From FCB group bacterium (GTDB taxonomy: Bacteria > Zixibacteria > MSB-5A5 > GN15 > JAAZOE01): 45,597 nt of DNA. Below are positions 1-8,423 of the stretch, piece after piece. The notes under the pieces are model-generated. The model had not been told where the DNA came from. It saw only the letters and a list, made by a program, of their open reading frames with translations, and made no database searches. The position numbers were made by a program, and so were the translations under genes. Position 1 is the first letter of the stretch. Every line of letters begins with the position of its first letter. The stretch spans positions 1 to 45,597 of the forward strand of contig JAAEQF010000817.1 of NCBI GenBank assembly GCA_024231695.1, written 5' to 3'.

Positions 1-1
1 C

Positions 2-712
2 CGGTTTGCTCCTGACACCTATCCCTCCAGCGACGGCTATTATGGACCCAGTGGTATTGAGGTCCGTGTGGATTCCATTGTGGGCGACAAACTATACGCT
101 TATGTTAATTGCCTCAATGGTGACGCGGATGGCGACGGCGCCTACGATCAAGTCGATAACTGCGTCGGCTTATATAATCCCGATCAGGAAGATGCTGACG
201 GAGACAATCGAGGCGATTCGTGCGATAATTGCACCAATGCCTATAATCCGGATCAGTATAATTCCGATGCCGACACATTGGGCGATGCCTGCGATAATTG
301 CCCGGATCTGGCCAGTCTTGACCAAACCAATACCGATGGTGATGATTACGGCGACTTGTGCGACAACTGTCCGGAAGTAGCCAGCCCCAACCAGACCGAT
401 ACCGATTCCGATGGGCGAGGCGACGTTTGTGACAACTGCGTGGACACTCCCAATTATGATCAAGCCGACAGTGACGACGATGATATCGGGGATGCCTGCG
501 ACTATGTCTGCGGTGATGCCAACGACGATAAAACAATCAATGTCGGCGACGCCGTTTATTTGATCATCTATGTCTTCAAAAGCGGCCCCGCCCCGGTTTC
601 GCTCTTTGCCGGTGATGCCAACGCCGATGGCTCAATTAACGTCGGCGATGCCGTGCAAATTATCAACTACGTCTTCAAAAACGGCGATCCCCCAATTTGC
701 CCGACCGAATAG
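2..712 (+). CDS. Thrombospondin type 3 repeat protein with C-terminal dockerin-like pair (5' partial)
   Basis: The reading frame is open to the left edge of the window, so this is the C-terminal part of a longer secreted protein; the GTG at 68 lies inside the frame and is not a convincing start. Most of the visible protein is a run of aspartate-rich repeats of the type DxDxDGxGDxCDNCP (about six copies), the calcium-binding pattern of thrombospondin type 3 repeats. The cysteine of each repeat is kept. The last 65 residues are two dockerin-like units (GDANDDKTINVGDAVYLI and a second copy), each with an EF-hand-like loop DxNxDxxxNxGD. Family knowledge says both modules bind calcium and are extracellular; attachment to a partner is inferred. 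The N-terminal function cannot be seen. Followed at once by a terminator. Confidence 0.85.
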   Translation, partial: RFAPDTYPSSDGYYGPSGIEVRVDSIVGDKLYAYVNCLNGDADGDGAYDQVDNCVGLYNPDQEDADGDNRGDSCDNCTNAYNPDQYNSDADTLGDACDNCPDLASLDQTNTDGDDYGDLCDNCPEVASPNQTDTDSDGRGDVCDNCVDTPNYDQADSDDDDIGDACDYVCGDANDDKTINVGDAVYLIIYVFKSGPAPVSLFAGDANADGSINVGDAVQIINYVFKNGDPPICPTE

Positions 713-738
713 TCTTTAACCAACTATCAAAGTAAAGC

Positions 739-769
739 GAGGCCCGATAAGATTCGGGCCTCTTTTTTT
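739..769 (+). terminator. Intrinsic terminator after the TSP3/dockerin gene
   Basis: A 9-bp perfect stem (GAGGCCCGA, 739-747, with TCGGGCCTC, 754-762), a 6-nt loop and seven T residues directly after the stem, 27 bases past the stop codon. Confidence 0.9.
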
Positions 770-956
770 GCCCTATACCGGTTGCTTTTCTTCACAAAAC
801 TGTTAATGGACCATTTTTATCTATTATTATTGGAACAAGGGTCGCATGCGCTTGTTATGGATAATAATACAAAGAAAAAATATCGTGACCCATAACCTGT
901 ATCCTGCTCGAATGCAGTCGCATGGTTGAGGGGCAACGGTGCTTGGAGGGCAAAAA

Positions 957-2708
957 ATGCGAGTTTTGCTTGTTTTCACGGCAATTTTACTATGCGGCCT
1001 GGCCGCAGCCGGTGGACTAAACCCTGATAGCCCCTGGCCGAAATTCCGTCATGATTTGAAAAATACCGGACGAACACAGTACACCGGTCCGACAGCTCCC
1101 ACTCTGGACTGGACTTATCTCACCGGAGATTTCGTTGTTTCATCACCGACGATCGGTTCCGATGGTACGATCTATTTTGGTTCCGGCATCAGACGATCAC
1201 TGTGGATCCACGGAGAAACCGATTCCAGCCTCTATGCGCTCAATCCGAATGGGACCTTGAAATGGAAATACACGACTCTCGGCGGCCTGTTTTCATCACC
1301 GACTATTGCAGAAGACGGCACGATTTACATCGGTTCTTTTGACCGATCGCTGTATGCCATCGAGGATTCGGTCACCTATGGCAGACTAAAATGGAAAACC
1401 GATCTCGGATTTCACTTACTGGCTTCTCCGACAATCGGTTCCGACGGGTCAATTTACATGGGTAGTCCCGATTTCAATTTTTACATTCTTGATCCCGACG
1501 GAACGATCAGATGGAATTACTCCGCTGGCTGGTGCATAATATCCTCTCCGGCGCTAATTAACGACAACACCGTTTACATCGGCTCCAAGGATCATAACCT
1601 CTATGCTTTCGATGTCGCAGCCGAAACGCCTCTATGGGCCAGTCCTACCGGCACATTTTACGATGGACACTTGGTTGATGCCTCTCCGGCGGTCGGCCCG
1701 GACGGCACGATTTACGTCGGCACCGACCAAAAGGGCGCTGCCGGGACGGCGGCCATCCCTGTTGATTCCGGATTATGGGCGATGAGACCCAACGGAACGG
1801 TTAAATGGGTTTTTCCTACTGGCAGTGGAGTCGAATCCTCGGCGGCCATTGGGTCCGATGGGACTATCTATTTTGGATCGTTTGACAGTTGTTTTTATGC
1901 TCTGGCCGATTCCGGCAGTTATCCGGTGATGAAATGGAAATTTCAAACCGGTGGATCAATAGACTGTTCCCCGGCCATTGACGGCGACGGAGTGATTTAT
2001 TTTGGCTCGCGCGATTCGGTCCTTTACGCTCTCTACCCCGACGGGTCGGTTAAATGGACCTACACCACCGGTGGAAGTATCGAATCGTCCCCAACTATCG
2101 ACGACAACGGCTATCTTTATGTCGGGTCATTCGACAGCTCTCTCTATGCTTTCGGCACCGGAGCGCCTGATGTCGGTGCTGTCAGTGTCGAAATACCCTC
2201 CCATGTTCTGACTACTGATCAATTTCCCCCCACCGCCTGGTTACGAAACTATCGGGGCGCCGATCTGAATATTGACGTAACCTGTACAATCGACACCAAT
2301 GGCATTACCGTTTATTCCAATACTCTTTCCGATTTTGGACTGACCGGCGGCAGTGAATCATTGGCAACTTTTGCTTCCTGGCAAGTCGGGCCCGATACAG
2401 GAGTAGTTTACAATGTATCCGTAAATACTACGGTAGCCGGTGATCTAAACATCGATAATGACTCCACCTCAAAGCAGCTTGTTTCCATAGCCGAGCAGTT
2501 CATTTGTGGAGATGCCAACAATGATCAGGCCATCAACGTCGGTGACGCCGTCTATTTGATCAATTATGTTTTCAAAAGCGGCCCCGCTCCCGATCCGCTG
2601 GCCTCGGGCGAAACCAATTGCGACGGCAGTGTTAACGTCGGCGATGCCGTCTATTTGATCAACTATGTCTTCAAGGGCGGTGCCGAGCCGTGTTCTGCCT
2701 GTCCATGA
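957..2708 (+). CDS. Secreted PQQ-type beta-propeller repeat protein with CARDB-like and dockerin-like domains
   Basis: A secreted protein of 583 residues. I start it at ATG 957, not the upstream in-frame GTG 939: GGAGGG at 945-950 sits 6 nt before this ATG, and the protein then begins with a clean signal peptide (MRVLLVFTAILLCGLAAAGG). Residues ~35-410 hold about eight repeats of the form SSPTIGSDGTIYFGSxDxxLYAL-P-G-KWxY-TGG, typical of PQQ-binding-like/quinoprotein beta-propellers. No cofactor residues can be assigned, so an enzymatic role is not claimed. Residues ~412-510 resemble a CARDB-type Ig-like domain (APDVGAVSVEIP...). The C-terminus (about 515-583) is a pair of dockerin-like calcium loops with NVGDAVYLINYVFK in both copies, shared with four other proteins in this window. 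Probably monocistronic. Confidence 0.9.
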   Translation: MRVLLVFTAILLCGLAAAGGLNPDSPWPKFRHDLKNTGRTQYTGPTAPTLDWTYLTGDFVVSSPTIGSDGTIYFGSGIRRSLWIHGETDSSLYALNPNGTLKWKYTTLGGLFSSPTIAEDGTIYIGSFDRSLYAIEDSVTYGRLKWKTDLGFHLLASPTIGSDGSIYMGSPDFNFYILDPDGTIRWNYSAGWCIISSPALINDNTVYIGSKDHNLYAFDVAAETPLWASPTGTFYDGHLVDASPAVGPDGTIYVGTDQKGAAGTAAIPVDSGLWAMRPNGTVKWVFPTGSGVESSAAIGSDGTIYFGSFDSCFYALADSGSYPVMKWKFQTGGSIDCSPAIDGDGVIYFGSRDSVLYALYPDGSVKWTYTTGGSIESSPTIDDNGYLYVGSFDSSLYAFGTGAPDVGAVSVEIPSHVLTTDQFPPTAWLRNYRGADLNIDVTCTIDTNGITVYSNTLSDFGLTGGSESLATFASWQVGPDTGVVYNVSVNTTVAGDLNIDNDSTSKQLVSIAEQFICGDANNDQAINVGDAVYLINYVFKSGPAPDPLASGETNCDGSVNVGDAVYLINYVFKGGAEPCSACP

Positions 2709-3072
2709 TCGGGTAAGATCAAGTTCAACAGGGAAAGTATGGAGACGACAATAAAGCTTTATTCGCAGGTATTTGTGGCCAAGTTTATTGTGGAATCGGT
2801 TTTCTCCATGACGCAAAAATACCGGCCGGACTCAATATACTGGTCCGGCCGTACCCGTTTTGGCCTGAACTTTCCCCACCAACAAAGCGATAGCCTCGTT
2901 CAGGTTAAGCCTCCCCGCCCTGCATGCGATCAATAAGTGACCAGCCAGGCACTACTGCCGATGATCGGGCAAGGAGTAATTCCAGAATCTTCTTGCTCTG
3001 ACATAAAATCTATTTATATTGAATTTGTACTACAGTCAATGTACGATTCCAAGTACTTTGGGAGGATTAATC
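2709..3072. other. Intergenic region with hairpin and possible promoter
   Basis: 364 bases without a convincing gene. A 9-bp palindromic stem (2823-2831 with 2843-2851) may end transcription of the upstream gene, though the T-tract is better on the minus side. TTGCTC (2993-2998), 16 nt, TATATT (3015-3020) is a weak sigma-70-like promoter candidate for the gene at 3073. Confidence 0.4.
2815..2852. terminator. Hairpin, possible weak terminator
   Basis: Stem CGGCCGGAC/GTCCGGCCG with an 11-nt loop. Downstream on + there is only 'tacccgtttt'; on - the stem is followed by TATTTTT. Could work as a weak or orientation-opposite terminator. Confidence 0.35.
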
Positions 3073-4044
3073 ATGTACTGGATATTTTACGTGATACTGG
3101 CGTTGTTGGTGTTATCTACGCCTGTATTATCCGCGGCGATTACCGCCGATCACAGCACCGTAACTGATTTCGCTACAATTCCACCCTCCATCATCGACGC
3201 CATAGCCGCTGACTATCATATCTATTACGTCCACACTTCGCACGGCAGTCAGATTATATCCGGGATTAGTATGGTCGAAAGCGAGGACGCAGCCTATGAT
3301 CCTCCCTATTATTACGAGGTAAGTGACGATCTCGGCCATAACGGCGATACTTCCTGGGTACCTAATACCCGCACTTATTTGAACGCACACCCCGAATGCG
3401 ATATGGCCATGTTTTCCTGGTGCGGCGGCTGTTCCGACAATACCGAAGAAGGTATTAATATTTATTTGAACAAAATGGAGGAACTGGAAGCCGATTACCC
3501 GAAGGTAACTTTTATTTACATGACCGGCCATCTGGACGGCACCGGCGTGGCCGGGAATCTGTATCTTCGTAACAACCAGATTCGGGATTATTGCATGGCT
3601 AACGACAAAATCCTTTTCGACTTTGCCGATATCGAAAGCTATGATCCTGAGGGCGTCTATTATCCCGATGAAACCGATTACTGCAACTGGTGCACGGCCT
3701 GGTGTGCCGCTCACCCAGCCGATTGCCCGGCCTGTGGCGGATGCGCCCACTCCCAATGTTTCAATTGCTTCCAGAAGGGTAAAGCCTGGTGGTGGATGAT
3801 GGCAACGATTTCAGGCTGGAGTCCATCGGTTTCAGAATGCGGGGACGCCAACTCCGATGGAACGCTCAATGTCGGCGACGCCACCTATCTCATTGGCTAT
3901 GTGTTTAAGGGCGGGATCGGCCCATCTCCTTTATGTCGAGGTGATGCCAACGGTGACGGATCGATCAATATCGGCGACGTCGTATATCTGATAAACTATG
4001 TTTTCAAGAACGGCGATCCGCCAATCGAACCCTGTTGCCTATAG
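3073..4044 (+). CDS. Secreted cysteine-rich protein of unknown function with dockerin-like pair
   Basis: A protein of 323 residues. ATG 3073 is preferred over 3019 because GGGAGG (3060-3065) precedes it at proper spacing and it starts a signal peptide (MYWIFYVILALLVLSTPVLS). I do not recognise the central domain. It begins with YYVHTSHGSQIISGI, continues with MFSWCGGC, FIYMTGHLDG and a later DFADIESYDP block, an order that loosely recalls SGNH/GDSL-type hydrolases (Ser/Gly block early, Asp late), but this is only a suggestion. Near the end of that domain about eight cysteines fall in roughly 30 residues (CNWCTAWC... CPACGGC... CFNC), followed by a Trp-rich WWWMM segment. The last 65 residues are two dockerin-like calcium loops. 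A hairpin with short T-tract follows. Confidence 0.8.
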   Translation: MYWIFYVILALLVLSTPVLSAAITADHSTVTDFATIPPSIIDAIAADYHIYYVHTSHGSQIISGISMVESEDAAYDPPYYYEVSDDLGHNGDTSWVPNTRTYLNAHPECDMAMFSWCGGCSDNTEEGINIYLNKMEELEADYPKVTFIYMTGHLDGTGVAGNLYLRNNQIRDYCMANDKILFDFADIESYDPEGVYYPDETDYCNWCTAWCAAHPADCPACGGCAHSQCFNCFQKGKAWWWMMATISGWSPSVSECGDANSDGTLNVGDATYLIGYVFKGGIGPSPLCRGDANGDGSINIGDVVYLINYVFKNGDPPIEPCCL

Positions 4045-4070
4045 TTCGTCTGTAATAGAAAGCTCATCTC

Positions 4071-4096
4071 AGCCCGGAGGAAACTCTGGGCTTTTC
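4071..4096 (+). terminator. Intrinsic terminator
   Basis: Stem AGCCCGGAG (4071-4079) with CTCTGGGCT (4084-4092), one G-T wobble, GAAA tetraloop, followed by TTTTCTATT. 26 bases after the stop of the preceding gene. Confidence 0.75.
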
Positions 4097-4173
4097 TATT
4101 ATTCTTTCCTCGGTGGAAACAATTGCCTGACAATTATCAATTGCTTATTTTTCGTATCAAGCAGGAGAAATAA

Positions 4174-5358
4174 ATGAATCACATTATATGGTACCCCGGC
4201 CACGATCTAATTCTCAAGGATATAGTCCGCGCCGAAAACTGTCATCTTTACGATTCCACCGGTAAGAAATTTGTGGATTTAGAGTCCGGCGTCTGGTGTA
4301 CTTCAATTGGTCATGGCCACCCGAGAATTCGAAAGATAATATCCGAACAGGCCGCTCTGAATTCTCATTCCGGTTTCAATTACACTAACGAAGTCGTCGA
4401 AGACAGTGCGCGGGAAATCCTGGCCCTTTTCGGATTTGCCGAAGGCAAATGTATATTCCTTTGTTCGGGAAGCGAATCGGTTGAGTTCGGTGTGCGCGCA
4501 GCTCAGACATTATCCGACCGACCGCTTTTAATGACCATGAGCGACTCCTATTTCGGCGCCTACGGTTCGGCCAGCCAGAGAATGGCCGACGAATGGTTCT
4601 GTTTCGACTGGTCGCCCTGCGCCGATTGCCCCGAAGAAACCGAATGCAATCAGGAGTGCCCTTATCTGGCTTCCGTTCCGTTCGACCGCATCGGCGGCTT
4701 TTTGCTTGAACCGGGAAGTTCATCGGGCCATGTCCGCTTCCCCCCAAAAAAATTGATTCAAAAAATCGTCGAAATCGTCCGCGCCGATGACGGCTTCGTG
4801 CTTATCAACGAAGTCACTACCGGCGTGGGCCGCACGGGCAAATGGTTCGGCTATCAGCATTATGACATCTCCCCCGACATTGTCGCCCTGGGCAAGGGCA
4901 TTGGCAACGGTTACCCGGTCAGTGTAACTATTTTTGCGCCTGAAATAGCTAATCAGCTCCAAACGCAACCGGTCAAATATGCTCAGTCGCATCAAAACGA
5001 TCCATTGGGAGCAGTCGTTGCCCGCGAAGTCGTTCGGGTCATCCGGGAAGACAAACTGATCGAACGAAGCAGGGAAATCGCGGCCGTATTGGGAACTGGA
5101 TTGAACAAAATCAAAACCGGATCAAAACGGGTAAAAGACATCCGAGTGCGGGGTTTGATGGCGGCTGTCGAACTGGAAGATGATGCGGACAACTCCTTCG
5201 CCATTAAGATACATCGGGAATTAATCAATCGCGGCTATATCGTCGGACGGCGGCCGGGAGAATCTATGTTGAGAATCGATCCCAGCCTGACTATTGACAC
5301 CCGGGATATCGAAGGTTTTATCAAGGTTTTATCGGAGATATTAGCCGGAAGCGCTTGA
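4174..5358 (+). CDS. Class III PLP-dependent aminotransferase (acetylornithine aminotransferase-like)
   Basis: 394 residues, a usual length for class III (ornithine/acetylornithine/4-aminobutyrate type) aminotransferases; AGGAG precedes the ATG. Family motifs in order: GHGHPRI near 48, the phosphate-binding CSGSES near 98 (usually SGSEAN), GVGRTG after residue 214, and the Schiff-base lysine K241 in ALGKGIGNGYP. Two oddities. First, the aspartate that normally pairs with the pyridine nitrogen (DEVQTG) is Asn here (N212 in LINEVTTG). Second, an insert holds four cysteines (C149, C152, C158, C162; C-x2-C-x5-C-x3-C), a possible metal site. Substrate cannot be told from sequence. It stands alone between two terminators, so context gives no pathway. 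Confidence 0.85.
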   Translation: MNHIIWYPGHDLILKDIVRAENCHLYDSTGKKFVDLESGVWCTSIGHGHPRIRKIISEQAALNSHSGFNYTNEVVEDSAREILALFGFAEGKCIFLCSGSESVEFGVRAAQTLSDRPLLMTMSDSYFGAYGSASQRMADEWFCFDWSPCADCPEETECNQECPYLASVPFDRIGGFLLEPGSSSGHVRFPPKKLIQKIVEIVRADDGFVLINEVTTGVGRTGKWFGYQHYDISPDIVALGKGIGNGYPVSVTIFAPEIANQLQTQPVKYAQSHQNDPLGAVVAREVVRVIREDKLIERSREIAAVLGTGLNKIKTGSKRVKDIRVRGLMAAVELEDDADNSFAIKIHRELINRGYIVGRRPGESMLRIDPSLTIDTRDIEGFIKVLSEILAGSA

Positions 5359-5398
5359 TATCAAAACAACCCCAAAAATCAGCCGGGATATCTAAATC

Positions 5399-5429
5399 AA
5401 AAAAGCCCGGTTAAAAACCGGGCTTTTTT
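5399..5429. terminator. Bidirectional intrinsic terminator
   Basis: A6, stem GCCCGGTT (5405-5412), AAA loop, AACCGGGC (5416-5423), T6. The flanking A and T tracts make it work in both directions, fitting its place between the convergent aminotransferase and rpsA genes. Confidence 0.92.
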
Positions 5430-5452
5430 AATGCATCTATGGCTGTACCGAA

Positions 5453-7666
5453 TTACTCCTTGGGTTTTTCCTCATCGGATGAGGAATCCTCCTCAGCAGG
5501 AGTCTCTTCAGACGGTGTTTCGGTCGAAGCAGATTCCTCGACCGGAGTTTCCTCAGCTACCTTAGCTTCCGCGACCGGTTCTTCCGCTTTCGGCTCCTCG
5601 GTTGCCGGAGCTTCTGCAGATTCTTCGACCGGAGCGTCCTCAATCGGAGCAGCTTCAACCGGAGCTTCAGCAAGAGGCGCTTCTTCAGTCGCCGGAGTCT
5701 CGCCTTCCGCCTCTTCACCTATTGCCTCACCGATGCTTACGCTCTTGGTCGGATGGTCGGCCAGAAACTTCTCGTACTCGTCACGATCACGTTTCTCGAA
5801 ATAAGCCGTAACCGACAGGACGATTTTACGTCCGGGACGATCAAACTCGATCACCTTCAACGGAATCTTGTCATTTTCGTTGAAAGCCTCGGCCGGTTTG
5901 TCCATTTTTTCCTTGCCCAGCTGATTGGCCGGGATAAACCCTTCCACTTCGCCGTCAAGTTCGACTACCAGTCCGCGATCCATCTGACGCAATACCGTAC
6001 CAAGCACCTCGTTGCCCACGCCGAATTTCTTGGCGTATTCGGGCCAAGGATCATCCTTGAGCTGTTTGAAGCCCAGAGACACCCGGCGATTCTCGGAATC
6101 AATACGAAGGACCTTGATCTTAATCGATTCGCCCTTTTTCATGATTTCCGAAGGATGCTGAACGCGCTTGGTCCAGGACATATCGGAGATATGCACCAGG
6201 CCGTCGATTCCTTCCTCAATCTCAACAAAGGCGCCGAATGCCGTAAGATTGCGCACCTTGCCCTTGACCACGGAATTAACCGGGTACTTGGAGTGCACCA
6301 TCGTCCACGGATCGGGCTCCATCTGCTTGATACCAAGGGAAATCTTTTCGTTTTCCTTGTCCACCGACAGAACCACAGCTTCGACCGTATCGCCCAAGCT
6401 CATGATTTTCGACGGATGCTTGATATGCTGAGTCCAGGACATCTCGGAGATATGAATCAAACCCTCGATTCCTTTTTCCAGCTCGACAAATGCGCCGTAA
6501 TCGGTGATCGAAACCACCCGGCCTTTGATCCGTTTGTTGAGTGGGTATTTCTCCTCAATATTTTCCCAGGGATATGGAGTCAATTGCTTGAGTCCCAGAG
6601 AAATACGCGAGGTCTTCTCGTCGAAATCAAGAATCTTGACCGTCAAATTGTCGCTTAGCTGAACCATCTCGGAAGGATGACGCATGCGGCCCCAGGACAT
6701 ATCGGTGATATGCAGAAGGCCGTCCACGCCGCCAAGGTCGATAAACACTCCGAAGTCGGTGATATTCTTGACCACTCCTTCGCGCTCCTGACCCAGTTCG
6801 ATCTCCTCGAGCAGCTTGGATCTCATCTGCTCACGCTGTTCTTCCAGAACAACTCGGCGGGAAACGACGATATTGCGGCGGCTCTTGTTGAGCTTGATAA
6901 TCTTGACGTCCAGCATCTGTCCGATGAGGGCATCAAAGTCAGGAACCTGCCTGAGAGCAATTTGCGATCCGGGTAAAAAGGCGTCAACGCCCATGACATC
7001 CACCACGACGCCGCCTTTGATCCGGCGTTTGATACGACCCTGAACCAATTCACCGGCATCATGGGAAATTCGGATATTGTCCCAAACCCGCATGAAATCG
7101 GCTTTTTGTTTGGAGAGTATCATTTGTCCGTTCTGGTCTTCCACCGCTTCCAGGAATACCTCAATCTCGTCACCGATCGCGATGTTCACGTTACCGGTAA
7201 ACTCCCCAATCGGGATGATCCCCTCGGATTTGAAGCCAACGTCAACAATGATATCTTCGCGGGTAACACCGATGACGGTACCGTTGACGATTTCACCTTC
7301 TTTGATATCCTGAATCGTCCCGACGTACATCTCCATCAGCTCATCGTATTCCGTGCTGTCGTACTCGGTGGCGTCCAGTTCGGTGATTTTCATCGCATAG
7401 ACCGGTTCAATTTCCGGCATCTCAACCTTGACCCGAGTCGTTACTTTTTCCGCGATTCGTTTCTTACGAGCAGTGACGACTTTATCTACTACGGTCGCCT
7501 CGGTGGCAACCGTTGTCTGAGCATCAGCCGCATTGGTTTTGACCAATTTTTGCTTGACCGTTTTGGTTTTCCTACCTTTGGCCTGCTTGGTCTTACTGCT
7601 CTTTTGCGGCTTCTCACCTCCCGTCTGTGCAAGATTTGCGTTTTTTTTAGTTTCGGCATCAGCCAT
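5453..7666 (-). CDS. rpsA: 30S ribosomal protein S1 with long terminal extensions
   Basis: Bridges mRNA and the small ribosomal subunit at initiation. Six S1 (OB-fold) domains can be followed from about residue 124 to 640, the last four with the typical GxVxxITxFGxFVxLxxGxxGLxHxSxxSW pattern. At 737 residues it is clearly longer than the ~560 residues of the E. coli protein: there is a ~110-residue Lys/Ala/Thr-rich N-terminal extension and, from about 642 on, a ~96-residue Glu/Ala/Pro/Ser-rich tail with EAPVE-like units ending SSSDEEKPKE. Both ends are low complexity and probably disordered; the basic start and acidic end are opposite in charge. GGAGG lies 10 nt before the ATG. Third gene of the cmk-plsC-rpsA run; a bidirectional terminator follows. 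Confidence 0.97.
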   Translation of the reverse strand: MADAETKKNANLAQTGGEKPQKSSKTKQAKGRKTKTVKQKLVKTNAADAQTTVATEATVVDKVVTARKKRIAEKVTTRVKVEMPEIEPVYAMKITELDATEYDSTEYDELMEMYVGTIQDIKEGEIVNGTVIGVTREDIIVDVGFKSEGIIPIGEFTGNVNIAIGDEIEVFLEAVEDQNGQMILSKQKADFMRVWDNIRISHDAGELVQGRIKRRIKGGVVVDVMGVDAFLPGSQIALRQVPDFDALIGQMLDVKIIKLNKSRRNIVVSRRVVLEEQREQMRSKLLEEIELGQEREGVVKNITDFGVFIDLGGVDGLLHITDMSWGRMRHPSEMVQLSDNLTVKILDFDEKTSRISLGLKQLTPYPWENIEEKYPLNKRIKGRVVSITDYGAFVELEKGIEGLIHISEMSWTQHIKHPSKIMSLGDTVEAVVLSVDKENEKISLGIKQMEPDPWTMVHSKYPVNSVVKGKVRNLTAFGAFVEIEEGIDGLVHISDMSWTKRVQHPSEIMKKGESIKIKVLRIDSENRRVSLGFKQLKDDPWPEYAKKFGVGNEVLGTVLRQMDRGLVVELDGEVEGFIPANQLGKEKMDKPAEAFNENDKIPLKVIEFDRPGRKIVLSVTAYFEKRDRDEYEKFLADHPTKSVSIGEAIGEEAEGETPATEEAPLAEAPVEAAPIEDAPVEESAEAPATEEPKAEEPVAEAKVAEETPVEESASTETPSEETPAEEDSSSDEEKPKE

Positions 7667-7757
7667 GTCTAATGTTCCTCCTTCGGTTCTATTTACTCCC
7701 CGGCCGAAGCCGGAGGCATTTCTTTCTTTGTCGACACGTCAATTTTTATAGTTACAA

Positions 7758-8423
7758 TCACTCTTTTCCTCTTATAGTGCTCACTTCGTCTTTGACCGTC
7801 TTCTTATCACCCGTGGCAATCGCCTTCAAACCGGCGATATGGCGCATCACTTCCTCGGCCAGCGCCTGATAACCGGACTTGTCGTCCTCATATTTATCTA
7901 TCTCTTCGGCCGAAATCGGCGGTCCGAAAAACACCTTCAACCGTTTCCGCCAGAACAGGGCCGATCCCAGGCGATTCGTCCGATAAGCATAAGTCGGAAC
8001 AATCGTCGCTTTGGATCGCTTGGCGATCAGACCCACTCCCGGTTTGGGTTTCAAAAACTCGCGGCCGTTGCCGCGCGTTCCCTCCGGGTAAAGAATCAGG
8101 CCGCCGCCGTTTTCCAGTGCCCCGAAAGCCAGATTCAACGCCTTGGGATCATAGACCCCGCGCCTGACCGGGATGGCATTGAGCCGGGAAATAATCCGGC
8201 CCATAATTAAAATGTCAAAAAGCTCTTTCTTGGCGAAAAAGTGCATTTCCCTCGGTATCGTCACCGCCACAAAAGGCGGATCCAGATTCGATTGATGATT
8301 GGAGGCGATTATAATCGGTCCCGTGCGCGGAATGTTTTCGGCGCCGACCTGCCGAAGGCCGAATATTACCCAGCCGAAAGCTTTGACCAGACTCCATATG
8401 AAACGATAAAACCAATCCATCAC
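7758..8423 (-). CDS. plsC: 1-acyl-sn-glycerol-3-phosphate acyltransferase
   Basis: Membrane-associated acyltransferase that adds the second acyl chain to lysophosphatidate in phospholipid synthesis. 221 residues, usual size. The catalytic motif NHxxxxD is NHQSNLD with H43 and D48, and the substrate-binding motif EGTR is at 114-117 (YPEGTRGNG). A hydrophobic N-terminal stretch (about 8-24) fits membrane association. Its start overlaps the end of cmk by 4 bases (ATGA-type coupling), and rpsA follows 91 bases later. The same order cmk-plsC-rpsA, sometimes with ispH between, is common in other phyla; ispH is absent here. Confidence 0.93.
   Translation of the reverse strand: MMDWFYRFIWSLVKAFGWVIFGLRQVGAENIPRTGPIIIASNHQSNLDPPFVAVTIPREMHFFAKKELFDILIMGRIISRLNAIPVRRGVYDPKALNLAFGALENGGGLILYPEGTRGNGREFLKPKPGVGLIAKRSKATIVPTYAYRTNRLGSALFWRKRLKVFFGPPISAEEIDKYEDDKSGYQALAEEVMRHIAGLKAIATGDKKTVKDEVSTIRGKE

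Noticed and set aside
5439-7672. Several long + strand frames opposite rpsA (for example 5753-6658, 301 codons)
   Set aside because: Antisense shadows of six well-conserved S1 domains.
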